Source: Leidyana gryllorum EB-2025a (Eukaryota; Apicomplexa). Taken from it: a stretch of 64,000 nucleotides of DNA. Position 1 is the stretch's first letter, and the number at the start of each line of letters is the position of its first letter. Below, one piece after another: positions 21,225 through 31,304 of this stretch. The notes beneath the pieces were generated by a model. The model was not told the DNA's origin. It searched no databases and worked only from the letters and a program-made list of their open reading frames with translations. A program made the translations under genes and the position numbers. Where the stretch lies: NCBI GenBank assembly GCA_048772705.1, contig JBLWGC010000213.1:186001-250000 (forward strand), given 5' to 3'.

Positions 21225-23722
21225 ATGCACTGCCCATCATGGCTGAGTTGCAGTGGGGATCGTGAACGAGCCAAACTTGAGGAAACCGAGGTATTCGAAA
21301 TGCTTGTAGATCAGATCCTTGCCTAGAAAGCAGCTTCTATTGTGCCCGCACTGGCAACGGTTCTAGTCGATGGGTAAATACTGCCCCACAGGGAGAATTA
21401 TTATTCGATTCGCTTGGAGTGCAGAGCCGATGTTGTGCCAGATGCATTACCAAAGACAGGTTCTGACTTGCAGTCCCCAGGTTTGCGACCGGGCAAGAGT
21501 CAGGTGTTGTCAGTGGATCAGCATTCTGTGATCCGGATATGGGGGGGTGAGAACTATGGATCAGTGTGTAAACGATTGAGCAGCTCGGCCCTATCAAACT
21601 GAGGAAGATAATGGTCGCGAGGCGCAAGAACACTGGCGCTCGGTTGCTTTCTATTCGTCTGGAAAGAACAGTGAGTGCTGGGCGTGTGTGGTGATCGAGC
21701 TTAATATTGTATTCAGAGCAGAGTGGTCGTAAAGGCAATGACGTCACGTCCCAAGTGCTGGACGGAATTAAGTCACTGAACCCTGGACACGGTCCAGGAC
21801 TGCCAGCGAGTTTCCCAGTACAGCTGGATACATTGGCCGACGAGGAGGTCATAAAAGTGGCCACTGGGCGGACTTTCATATTGTACCTTACAGCATCTGG
21901 TCGGGTGTATTCCATGGGGATCGGCGACAGGGGTCAGCTGGGTTTGGGAGAGAAGGTGGCGATCCAAAGGACTCCGACGGCAATTCACTTTCGTGGAGTA
22001 TCCCTGCCACCAGCTGTCCATCACGAAATGCACTCTACTCCTGAACGGATGATAGAGCTGCCTGAAACGGACATGAGTTCGGTGTCGAGTATGGCGTTGA
22101 CTAAGTCCATCAGAGTTCCTCTTCCTCCCGACAACGAAATGGAAGCGAAGCCGGAAGTGTTCATAACCGATATAGGCGTAGGATCGGACCACGCCATAGC
22201 ATTGAGTCAAGAGGTCAGTGTTCTTCTTCTTAAGCAAAGACGGCGGGAACATTTTAGGGTCGCGTATATGTCTGGGGTGCCCGCAACGCTCTCGGTCTGG
22301 CCAGTTTGCACGACGTTTTCGTGCCGACAATGCTGGACAGTCAACTGATTCGAGTCCCCGAAGGTAGGGTGAAGGAGGCCATACTGGCTTTGCTCATCGT
22401 ATGTGTTGTGCTATTAGATTCGTTCTATACAGCTCGCTTAGCCGAGGCCGGTGTGACAACACCTCCATCGCACATTGTATCGACTATTGGCGCTGGATCT
22501 GGATGGTGTTGCGTAGTGACTGAAGCAGGACGAGTGTTGATGTGGGGTGATTTGCCAGGTGGTCACCTGACACGACATCCCGAGCTGATTGCCACCCTCA
22601 CTTCGATAGCCGACCCTATTGTCTCGATGTCGTTCGGTCAAACCTTTGGTCTTTTATTGGGAGGTGAGTTGGAGGCCACTGTGTGCTGTACTGATTGTTG
22701 TTGGACTGAATGCAGCCCAAGGCGGTGTATACCAGGTTGGGATTGGTATTAGTGGCGAGATTCTACAGCGTTTTGAGACTCGTGATCCTGAAGACCGGGG
22801 GAGAAGAGGGTTGGGTGACGAAGAAGGGGCGGTTGGCAGGGGAGGTTTGGCCAATCCTTATATGATTGAAGCTGTTCCACACCGATTGCATCACCTCGTT
22901 CCCGACTATCTGGGGGGCTACGAAGAGTTTTTGTTTGAGAGTTTGGGTGTGATTACCCAAGTGGCTTGTGGTGACCGGCACGCGCTTCTGTTGAATGAGG
23001 AGGGTCAAGTATTTGCCTATGGAGATAGTTTGTGGGGTCAATGCGGCTTGGGGTCCCACAAACAGATTCTGAGATCACCCACGGTAGGATAGGGGAGTAG
23101 AATCGATTCGATCGCTGACTATTCATCAGTTGGTGCCCATTTCCAGTGCTGGACGTCAGCTGCGGGCTCTGAAGATTGCGGCGGGCGGCAAGCAGTCTGC
23201 GGCTGTGACGGAGGATTACGGGCTGTATTTGTGGGGCTGTTCGTCAGATTACCGATTAATTAACGACGCAGTGAAAGACTGGATAGAGTATCCGCTGATG
23301 GCTATGGCTACGGGTCAAGATCGTTGTTTTGATGCACATCCACGAACGCGAATGGGCGTAGCCGAGCAGTCGTGTCTGCAATCGGCTGTCCACCACGTGA
23401 GTTCAGGGCGCGTGCGTGTTCGCGGTGTCAACAAATTGTGCTGTAGGCTACGGTGGTGACGGCATTGACGCCTTTCCGAGTTCACATGGTGGCATGTGGT
23501 AGAAACTACACTGTTGTAGTCACAGGCAATCCGCTGACGGGCATTGCTCCCAGTCCGTTGCTGACTGATGGCACATCGCAGCAGAGGGAGCCGCTGGGAG
23601 ATGATGCGGTGGTTGCTGAGCCCTCCAATAGCCACCCAGTGGGAGGCTCAGAATCCAGTCTGCCTAAAGGGCCTCTAGATAGCATTATGATGGCGATACC
23701 GGAAGGTCAGAATACAGTGTAA
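21225..23722 (+). CDS. RCC1-repeat (beta-propeller) protein
   Basis: Eleven exons were assembled: 21225-21290, 21327-21373, 21425-21546, 21584-21670, 21717-22213, 22258-22363, 22418-22663, 22716-23083, 23130-23396 and 23447-23722, with the 22364-22417 intron optional because it is 54 bp and in frame (ten exon blocks listed, eleven if an unseen 5' exon exists). The product is about 693 aa. RCC1 repeats recur as HSVIRIWGA, GRVYSMGIGDRGQLGLG, GRVYVWGARNALGLA, GRVLMWGD, GQVFAYGDSLWGQCGLG and YGLYLWG, making a seven-bladed propeller plausible. RCC1 itself is the Ran exchange factor, but the family is broad and insertions between blades here argue against true RCC1. No membrane segment or signal is visible in the model that skips the optional 54-bp segment. 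Confidence 0.8.
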
Positions 23723-23749
23723 CCACAGATAGCCACCTCGTTTTTTGGA

Positions 23750-25751
23750 ATGGCCACCTACCCGACTATTGAAACTACTGATCTCGCCTGGGAATTTGCC
23801 CGCAGTGTCACTGGGTATGGCTATGACAGGCCCGTCGAGACCACCAACGTAGAGTCGCAAGCCCCGGCTGACGACGCTGCCAGCCCAGCCCGCGATCACG
23901 ACGGAGCGCCGTCCGACCGTCGGGATCCATTGGACTACTCCAAGTGGGACTCTCTGGCGAAGGAGATTGAGGCGGAGGACGAACCTCAGCCAACTGGCGG
24001 CGCTGGTCCGGATAACCCGAGTCGGCTGATTCGAAGTATCCAAGAGGCACGTGACAATCCCGAGGAAGCACTGAAGACCTTAACAGGGCAGAACCAGATT
24101 GAGGAGGATCCCAATGCAGATCCTCAGGATGTGTCCGCGTATTTTGCGGACAATCCAATGAGAAAAATGGGTGGATGTGCCCACGATCGCAGCAAGGAAC
24201 GTGCTGTATATGAGCGGCCAAACTCCGAAAAGCTACGCATGGCGAAACGATTCCGTACTGAAGGGAATCAGTATTTCGCCGAGAAAGACTACAGCCAGGC
24301 GGCTACTTTCTACAGAAAGGCTCTCCTATACTACGACTACACTATCCCCGAAACTGACGAAGAGATCTCAGAGTTTAATCAGAACAAAATAGCGGCGCAT
24401 CTGAATTTAGCAGCTGCTTATCTGAATCTAAAGGTGAGTGATGTTGATAGCGGCGCTTTCAAAACGTGTGTCCGTGATCCGCACACAGCAATACGAAGAA
24501 TGTCGCACGCAATGTTACCAAGCGACCCAGATAGACCCTAAATGCACCAAGGCATATTATCGATAGTAAGTTCCTGATCACTACGCGTCGCGTGCTGAAA
24601 CACTCTTGTATTAGTGGACAGGCATATATGGGGCTCGACGAATACGATAAGGCCATGGAGGTAATGCGCGACATCCCTTTGTTCGTAATCTGACTGTGTG
24701 TGGCACCATAGCACTTTGAGAAAGCCCGGTCGTTTTCTGATGGTCCGACTGACCCGGGAGTTACGAAAGCGATTAATAATTGTCTCAGGAAGGTGAGAAG
24801 TCAGGCAGCATATTTGTGTGTGCGCGCATACTCCTCCAACAGAAAGAAGAATGGAAGATCAAATCACCTGCCTTGTATAAGAAAATGTTTGATGGAGCCA
24901 CTCAGCAGCAGTCAGAGGAAGATCACCAAAATCTTCCTGCGACTGGCGAGGTAGCAGGCGAAACGCGACTGCACAAACTCATGAGCGATGACGAGGCGGA
25001 AGCTGAGGCGGATAAAATGGAGCAAAGGAGCCAGAAAGGGGATGATGGCGAGCAAAGGAGCCAGAAAGGGGATGAGGACGATCAAGAGTCGGCGGAGGGA
25101 GGCCCAGTGGGGGAGAAGGTGGAGGAATATGGGGGACCCCAAATGATAACGTTGGGTTCGGGCTCCAGTGACATGGAAGGGCCCGATGGAGCCACCAAGA
25201 CGGCTGAAGAATTGAGCGGGAAGGAGAGGGAAGAGATCAAGTCAACCAGCCCGGAGCCGTCAATTGTTCGGATATTCTCCGATCAGAGTCCAGTCTTAGG
25301 TGCCACCGCCCCACCGAACTCACAGGTCCCCACCGAAGGTGACAGTTGCAATGCAACTGCGGGGAGCTCCGTGGTCCGGACCGAAGACAGTTTTGTCGGA
25401 GGCACGAAGCTGACGAACCGGGGGAGAGGGAGCCGGCCTACAGCTCTTTACAAATTGTCTGGAGATGAAGGCTCAGCCTCGAAAGAAGTCGGGCAGCAGC
25501 CTAAAAGTTGGTGGTCGGAGAAGGATGTGGTGGTGACCGATCATAAGCGATGGATGGCGATCGGGTTTGTTGTGGGTATCATGACGGTGATGACTCTACT
25601 GTGTCTATTCGCAACGTGGCAAGCGCTGACGAGCTCTCAGGAGCAGTGTATGTCGGGAACAGAGTTGCTGTCGTACGCTACTCTGGCGATGCCCGTAGTC
25701 ACGGTGGGAGGAATTGCCCTAGTCTGGGTAGCGCTGCACTGGGGCGCTTGA
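23750..25751 (+). CDS. TPR protein with C-terminal membrane anchor
   Basis: Five exons (23750-24433, 24489-24565, 24615-24660, 24712-24792, 24843-25751; introns 49-55 bp) encode 598 aa. An acidic, disordered N-terminus leads to three TPR motifs at about residues 160-290. Splicing restores LNLAAAYLNLK|QYEECRTQC, KAYYRYGQAYMGLDEYDKAM and the third helix pair. This resembles the TPR block of FKBP-type co-chaperones, but no isomerase domain is present. A long acidic Ser/Gly-rich linker contains a direct repeat of EQRSQKGD. Two hydrophobic helices near the C-terminus (WMAIGFVVGIMTVMTLLCLF and LLSYATLAMPVVTVGGIALVWVAL) suggest tail anchoring in the ER or mitochondrial outer membrane. The start is preceded by GTTTTTTGGA. 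Confidence 0.8.
25019..25074. repeat. Two-copy 27-30 bp direct repeat in TPR gene
   Basis: GAGCAAAGGAGCCAGAAAGG occurs twice, 30 bp apart, inside the acidic linker of the TPR gene and encodes EQRSQKGDDG then EQRSQKGDED. The copies are identical over 24 nt, so the duplication is recent or under homogenisation. Confidence 0.8.
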
Positions 25752-25800
25752 ACGGTTCAAAAAATACAACGCGAAATTCCCCCGACCAGTTTTTGGCAAT

Positions 25801-26900
25801 ATGAGAGGCGGTGCAGGTGAGAGTTTTACACATTGTGGGCCCCATTGATCGGTCGCAGGCGGACGTGGCGTTTTCGGAGGCGGCCGTGGAGGCTCTAGTC
25901 GCGGAGGCGCATTCGGCGGTGGTCGCGGTGGCTCCTTTGGTGGTGGTCGCGGTGGCTCCTTTGGCGGTGGCGGTGGCCGCGGTGGCGGGTTTGGCGGTGG
26001 ACGTGGGGGCGGCCGTGGCGGGCGTGGAGCTCCTCGCGGTCGTGGTGGCGCGCGCGGCGGCCCCGGCTTGAAGCCCGGTGCCAAGGTGGCCGTGGTCCCT
26101 CACCACCGGTTCGAAGGAGTCTTCCTGGCGAAAGGAAAGGGCGATTCCCTGGTGACCCGCAATATGGTCCCGGGTGAATCAGTTTATGCTGAGAAGCGCG
26201 TTGACGTTGTAGACCTCAATGGAGAGAAAGTAGAATACAGAATGTGGAACCCGTTCAGAAGCAAGCTAGGAGCGGCAATCCTCGGCGGTGTGTCTCAGAT
26301 GCCCGTCAAGCCCGGCGCCAAGGTGCTCTATCTGGGGGCAGCCAACGGCACCACCGTCAGCCACGTCTCAGATGTGGTCGGACCAGAAGGAGTCGTGTAT
26401 GCTGTGGAATTCTCGCATAGATCAGGAAGAGACTTGACTGATATGGTAAGTATCAATCGAGATGCCACCCAATTCACTCTTTATATATAGGCTAAGAAAA
26501 GACCCAATATCGTTCCCATTGTCGAAGATGCTCGCACACCCACCAAGTATCGCATGCTGGTTGGGATGGTAGACGTCATATTCGCCGATGTAGCCCAACC
26601 GGACCAGAGTCGCATTGTTGCACTGAACGCTCACTATTTCCTCAAGCCCAATGGCCATTTCGTCATTGCCATCAAAGCCAACTGTGTGGACTCTACCGCC
26701 GCCCCAGAAGCCGTTTTCGCCAGTAAGGAAGAAGGAATGCTGTCGTTGTTGTAATACGCTTTTGTTTCACCCCGTCAGGCGAGATAGATGCGCTCAAGAA
26801 GGAAAAATGCAAAGCGGAGGAGCAAATGAGTCTGGAACCGTACCACAGAGATCACTGTGTCGTGATCGGTCGTTATAGAGCCATAAAGGAGGGGAAATAG
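25801..26900 (+). CDS. FBL: Fibrillarin, C/D snoRNP 2'-O-methyltransferase
   Basis: Catalytic subunit of box C/D snoRNPs, which 2'-O-methylate rRNA in the nucleolus. Exons are 25801-25816, 25859-26445, 26491-26722 and 26779-26900 (introns 42, 45 and 56 bp), giving 318 aa. A 16-nt first exon encodes MRGGA. It is followed by a classic Gly/Arg-rich GAR domain of about 75 residues, then the methyltransferase domain with the SAM motif [17 protein letters not shown], the acidic [12 protein letters not shown] and the lysine-containing [14 protein letters not shown]. The C-terminus [16 protein letters not shown] is intact. AGTTTTTGGCAAT precedes the ATG directly. Confidence 0.96.
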
Positions 26901-26924
26901 GGCTTTTTTGTGTCCATGTGACCT

Positions 26925-27547
26925 ATGGAGAACAAACAGGTGGCAATTGAGTCGATTTGTCGTTATATCAGTAACTGTGCGCAATGCGTGTCACTTGCTG
27001 AACGTATAGGCCGAATGGCCTATAAATGCCAGTGGTGCTCGTCTGGTGCCGACTCGGGAGGCAACATGCGTAAGGCTGAAATGTGGTCGTGTGTATTAAT
27101 TACTATTACTCTTTGAGTCGTTTCCTTCACTTCGCTTCGTTTCCTTCACTTCACTTAACCCCACTTCACTCCACTTAACTTCCCCCCTCAATAAATCGCC
27201 CACTTTAATCCACCAACCCCTTTCATCCCACCCACTACTCACTCCACTCACTTGGCTGTTCGCTTCTGATCTTTGTTCCCATAGGGGGTGCTTGCTTCCT
27301 GCCAGAGCTCGAAAGATGCGATTACACGATAGTTGACGCAGCGGGGGAATGTCCCAGCCACAAATGGAAAAATATCGCCTTGGCAACAGTGGCTCTATCT
27401 GGTATCATCTTCCTAGCGATATTCCACTTGGGTTATTTCGTTCTCAAGTTTTTCGAGGCGCTCATTCGCGACTCCAGGCGTGAGCAGGCACGACGAGACC
27501 AAGCTGAACAGCTCTTGGCCGAGTTTGCGGGAGATCACAAAGCCTGA
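26925..27547 (+). CDS. Small PSI-domain, single-pass membrane protein (integrin-beta-like layout)
   Basis: Exons 26925-27069 and 27285-27547 (215-bp intron, phase 1) give 135 aa. The second exon has no start codon of its own. Residues 12-71 contain eight cysteines (12, 18, 21, 35, 38, 52, 60, 71) with a C-x-W-C core, the pattern of a PSI domain (plexin, semaphorin, integrin). Splicing brings the last three cysteines in register with the first five. Residues 79-102 are a membrane helix (NIALATVALSGIIFLAIFHL), followed by a basic tail KFFEALIRDSRREQARRD that recalls the integrin-beta juxtamembrane I-x-D-R-R-E-x-A motif. No signal peptide is seen, so a signal-anchor or an unseen first exon is possible. 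PSI assignment is likely; relation to integrins is inference. Confidence 0.62.
27070..27284 (+). other. Long pyrimidine-rich intron with TTCACTT repeats
   Basis: At 215 bp it is the longest intron I call in the window. Its middle is almost purely C, T and A on the plus strand, with repeated CTTCACTT and CCACTTCACTCCACTTAACTT units, and it ends TTTGTTCCCATAG. Confidence 0.6.
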
Positions 27548-27594
27548 CACCTGTGGGACTACGTATTTTTACATGCATCTGCGACTCCATAAGA

Positions 27595-29649
27595 ATGACT
27601 TTGCCACAAGACATCGCGATGACAATTGATAGTCGTTCCTCACTACGATCCTACCCTACATTGTCTCCCAATTACTCGCCGCCCCAAACTACTACGTCCA
27701 CCGATTCAGATCTCTACAGTTCGAGTTCCATTATGGGGGAAGTTACTGGCCAACAACTCGACGACGACGATCTTCGCCAACATCGACATCACTATGAACA
27801 ACAGCCTCCCCCCTCACCTTCCCCCCTCACAACAGAGGAGTTAGGCCTCGGGGATCCCCCCTGTCTCGCCTCTGCCTTGCGGAACTTTGTTGACCAGCAG
27901 TTCGGGGGTAAAGCCGAAATCATTTGTGTACCGAGCGTCCTCTGGGCCGACACTTGTCGACCAGTTCCCGGCTGGTACGGTCTCTTCAAACCCCCTCCGA
28001 GTCGATGGCTTTTACGTCAACCGTTCAATCGCAAACGTTCCCGAGGAGGTGTGCTCCCTCGCATGCGCGCTCCTGAATGACAACTCCTTCCTCTTTCATA
28101 TGTTCTCGACACACTATCGGTGAGAAAGGACAGATTCTCCGTGTCGACGCTTCTGTTTCTCACCCACAGGAACCCCAAGTGCTGCGGACAGCGCGCGAAT
28201 ATTGGAGAGACTTAAAGGAGCGGGGTGTCCGACTCTCCCTTCTTCGGCGTTGCTGTCCAAGCGGATCGAAGTGAGGAAAGCCGCCTTGTCCAACAGCTTC
28301 CAAACCCCTCGTGCCTCGTTTGACCCCACCCCAGCGACGGTTCCGTCTCCCACTGGAATACAGGCAGTGGTGGCCCATGACTCCACTGGCAGTAGCAGTG
28401 AACTGAGTGACCCGTCCGTATGGGATCAATTAGGTCAAGAGACTCCCCGGCATCATGATCCTCAATTGTGGTCCGTCAAGCCCGCCGCAAGTGCTCAATG
28501 TTCAACGAGTATGGGCATGACAGCCACGAATAGGAGTGCCCAGTCGCGCTCCCTCGAAATTATACATGAAGAATGTAAGCGACCGCCCAGTTTGTTCTGC
28601 TGCTTTCCACCGGTAAATATCTCACAGTCAACAACTCGGGGTCGAACTCTGTCTGTTCGGCCTCCTCCATGGCCGCATCGACTGCTCAAAGCGAAGCGCT
28701 CCCGCAGCGAACCACCAGACCTCCATTGACTTCGTCGCGTACCTTAATCCCAGGAAGGAAGACTTCGCAGATCGTTATCGATGGTCCAGCTGACGTCCTA
28801 GTGCCGATGCAGGCGGATGACCATCTCACGACCAGCGTCTCTGCTCTCTGCCGGGTCAACAGCTTATGCGAGGTTCCAGAGATTCGACTCCCCCTCCGAG
28901 CGGCCGTCGCTCGAGCCAACGTTCCACCATCATCGGGACGTTCACAGAGCACCAACCATCAACATCATCATCATTCTGCCGATCCTTTGATCTCATTGTA
29001 TTCAACTTTTCGGACCGGATCGCGCCCCCGCGATTGGATCCGGGCTGTACAGGCTCACTGCGACCCTCATAACTTCTTGTCTTTCATCAACCCCAGTGCC
29101 GAAAGGCAGAAACTACTCATTCAATGTGCGCTACTTCTAGTTTGGCCTGAACCACTTATCAGGGGCCCCCCTCCTCACTATCTGGAATTGCCCTGGGGCG
29201 TACCCCCCCTCAAACGCCTCGATATCACACAAGTTTGCGATGCTGAGAAGGTACTACGCGCTCAGTGCTGCAGACGCGTCATTAGTGAGTATATTCACTC
29301 CCAAATGCGGTCCACCTGCGAGCAACGAGAAGACCAGTTACCCACCACAACAACATCCTGGACGCTCACCCATATCATCAAAAGACCTCTAATACCCCCA
29401 GCGGTGCAGTGCTCAGATCAAACGGACGAATGGACGCCATCCAATGGCAAAATGTATTGGTTTCCGACACGCATCGTCCCAAGAGCTCCGTCTCTTCGCA
29501 AACACAGCTCCCCTGCTGCTGCTGCGGTTGGGTCGTCCAAACACACTGGTCTCCTCACCTCCATCGTTAGGTTTGTTAACAAGGGTCAAACGCCGCCGCA
29601 TCAAAGTTTTGATCTCACCAATCTCCTGAGTCAAATTCTGCCACTTTGA
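27595..29649 (+). CDS. Hypothetical Pro/Ser-rich protein, four exons
   Basis: I do not recognise this protein. The model has exons 27595-27907, 27936-28119, 28180-28574 and 28628-29649, giving 637 aa. The first intron is only 28 bp. The second intron's acceptor is ambiguous: 28179 or a second in-phase AG ten bases further. The third intron is 53 bp and clear. The N-terminal 90 residues are Ser/Thr/Pro- and His-rich. A more globular segment follows (DGFYVNRSIANVPEEVCSLACALL), then a second ordered block near residue 440 (DWIRAVQAHCDPHNFLSF, KLLIQCALLLVWPEPL). Basic and Pro-rich linkers lie between. No signal or membrane segment is convincing. Confidence 0.55.
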
Positions 29650-30008
29650 AGGGTTGCCATAGCAGAGGACGGGGTCGACATTGACAAATGTCCAGACAAA
29701 CAAGATGGACTTGCGCCTCCTCCACATGAACTGCACCCATACTGAGGTTCTGTTAGGTATATATTTGGATCTCTGAGAGATAATCGTTGTTTTGTGACAG
29801 ACCACCACCAATTGCAAACAATATTTGACAGCATCCATATAAGGCCTCCCGAAACAAAGGGCACACCAGACAAGTCAACTTTGCTCTCATTGCTGATTGC
29901 TGATCGTGTAACAACCCTTTGCGCGGACGGGCGGGCGCGCGCGTGCGTGCGTGTGTGGACACGCCGCAGTATCATATGACAAAAACCCATGCTGCGGCTT
30001 TTAGCTGC
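29650..30008. other. Intergenic, with alternating purine-pyrimidine tract
   Basis: This 359-bp gap lies between two converging genes. I see no gene in it. At about 29926-29962 there is a GCGGGCGGGCGCGCGCGTGCG-type run of alternating purines and pyrimidines, a potential Z-DNA-forming tract. Confidence 0.6.
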
Positions 30009-30221
30009 TCACCTGAGCATAGCGTATCCATGAGGGCCCATAATAGGGCGACCGTTCTCGTCCTCAGCAGCGATTTGTTGTAGTACGGGTTTGGACTCGG
30101 ATGGTGGGCTCGGGGGAATGTTTTCCTCCTGGAATGCATCGCACATCGATCTCCCCCAATAGAACGACGCAGTAAGGCTTGCAGCGAGGAGACCTCCAGC
30201 TGTGACGAGGAGAAAAGCCAT
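30009..30221 (-). CDS. Small single-pass membrane protein, 70 aa
   Basis: Starts MAFLLVTAGGLLAASLTASFYW, a signal-anchor-like hydrophobic helix, followed by a short polar tail ending GPHGYAMLR. The frame continues upstream without a better start. The stop overlaps a GTGAGC donor-like site (ATG CTC AG|GTGAGC), so a further 3' exon is possible, but I find none that is convincing. The start lies 58 bp from the stop of the PAP2 gene on the same strand. Unrecognised; a small organellar or ER membrane subunit would fit. Confidence 0.5.
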   Translation of the reverse strand: MAFLLVTAGGLLAASLTASFYWGRSMCDAFQEENIPPSPPSESKPVLQQIAAEDENGRPIMGPHGYAMLR

Positions 30222-30279
30222 GGTGCGACTGGTCGCACGATTTATATTGGCACTCGGTCCGTCAATTTTGGTCACCTCA

Positions 30280-31278
30280 TTATACAGTCGTGGCCTTATG
30301 TAAATCCAGGGAGGATTGTACAGCTGTGATTGGCACGAGCTCTTCACCGCGTGCCTTATCGTCAACTTTGACCAGCGACTGGCCGACTGTGATGAACAAA
30401 TAGTGGTAGTATGTGTAGTAGCCTATCAATCCCAAGATGTACCCAAGAATGGCCCCTGCCACTACATCACTTGGGTGATGACGGTGGTCGACTATCCGGG
30501 TCCCTCCTACAAACCCGGGGACCAGGAAGGCTAAGAATATCGAGACAGTCATCGATACCCCAGGAGCAGTGAGCAAGCCTCGAAGGATGCGACGCCACCG
30601 CCTGTCGGTCATGCCTTTCTTGTCCGCAGTACACCGCACGGTGCTTCCGACCCTCCATAAGTACAGAGCAGAGCATAGACATACGCTCGCGAAGTAGGAT
30701 GTATGTCCAGATGGGAAGGACTTGCGGGAATCTACGAGTTGAGCTCGGCTAGTCAATCCCGAAGTCTCACAGTGCGGTGAGAGCGCCATCGCTTCTTCGA
30801 TCTCTGCCAAGGTAGGTATGCTTTGGTCGAGGAAGAGTGATGGGTAACATCTATTGAAATAGTCGGGCCGAGGTCGTGGTATAAAGAGCTTCAGCAGGTT
30901 GGTGACCACAGCAGCTGTCAAGAAGGCAAAGCTCGAGGCGAGACCGAAATAGATCAGTTCGAGGAAGGCGGTTTTGATCGTGAATTGTCGTCGGGGCGAG
31001 AAGGACAGCAGAAGGCAGCCCCAGAGACCCGCGAGTACCGCGACCGCAATGACCAGAGGGACGAGGATAGATCCGGGTATCATGGGGTTCGGGTTGAAAG
31101 GATAGCTGTACTCAGGCCATTGGCTTATTTGGCCATTATATTCCCTAATGGGCTTCGTGAGACGCACCGTGGCCCAGGTGGCCAATAAGAGAGCCCGAAC
31201 GATGACTTCTCCGGCAAAGAAACTGCTTAGAAGGAGTCCAATTATTGAGTCGAACTGATATTGTACTCGTGGCTTCAT
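30280..31278 (-). CDS. PAP2-family lipid phosphatase
   Basis: Integral membrane phosphatase of the PAP2/LPP family, which dephosphorylates phosphatidic acid and related lipids. The frame from ATG 31278 gives 332 aa; the frame is open further upstream but that would run into PNO1, so I start at MKPRVQYQF. Six membrane helices are visible. The three catalytic motifs are present: KLFIPRPRP (K-x6-R-P), SFPSGHTS, and TRIVDHRHHPSDVVAG (R-x5-H-x3-D). The N-terminal extension and the segment between motifs 1 and 2 are in the normal range. Single exon. It diverges from PNO1 with 26 bp between start codons. Confidence 0.9.
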   Translation of the reverse strand: MKPRVQYQFDSIIGLLLSSFFAGEVIVRALLLATWATVRLTKPIREYNGQISQWPEYSYPFNPNPMIPGSILVPLVIAVAVLAGLWGCLLLSFSPRRQFTIKTAFLELIYFGLASSFAFLTAAVVTNLLKLFIPRPRPDYFNRCYPSLFLDQSIPTLAEIEEAMALSPHCETSGLTSRAQLVDSRKSFPSGHTSYFASVCLCSALYLWRVGSTVRCTADKKGMTDRRWRRILRGLLTAPGVSMTVSIFLAFLVPGFVGGTRIVDHRHHPSDVVAGAILGYILGLIGYYTYYHYLFITVGQSLVKVDDKARGEELVPITAVQSSLDLHKATTV

Positions 31279-31304
31279 GAAGTGTGGCGGAGAAATTTTT
31301 GAGC
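31279..31304. promoter_or_regulatory. 26-bp divergent promoter between PAP2 and PNO1 genes
   Basis: The spacer reads GTGTGGCGGAGAAATTTTTGAGC towards PNO1. It shares GTGTGG, AAAT and TTTTTGAGC with other short divergent gaps in the window. No TATA box. Confidence 0.5.

Noticed and set aside
25811-26071. Plus and minus frames rich in Ala/Val or Pro/Arg around 25.8-26.1 kb
   Set aside because: They are alternate readings of the GAR domain of fibrillarin.
29926-29962. GC-rich alternating tract as CpG-type promoter
   Set aside because: It lies between convergent gene ends, so a promoter role for either neighbour is unlikely.
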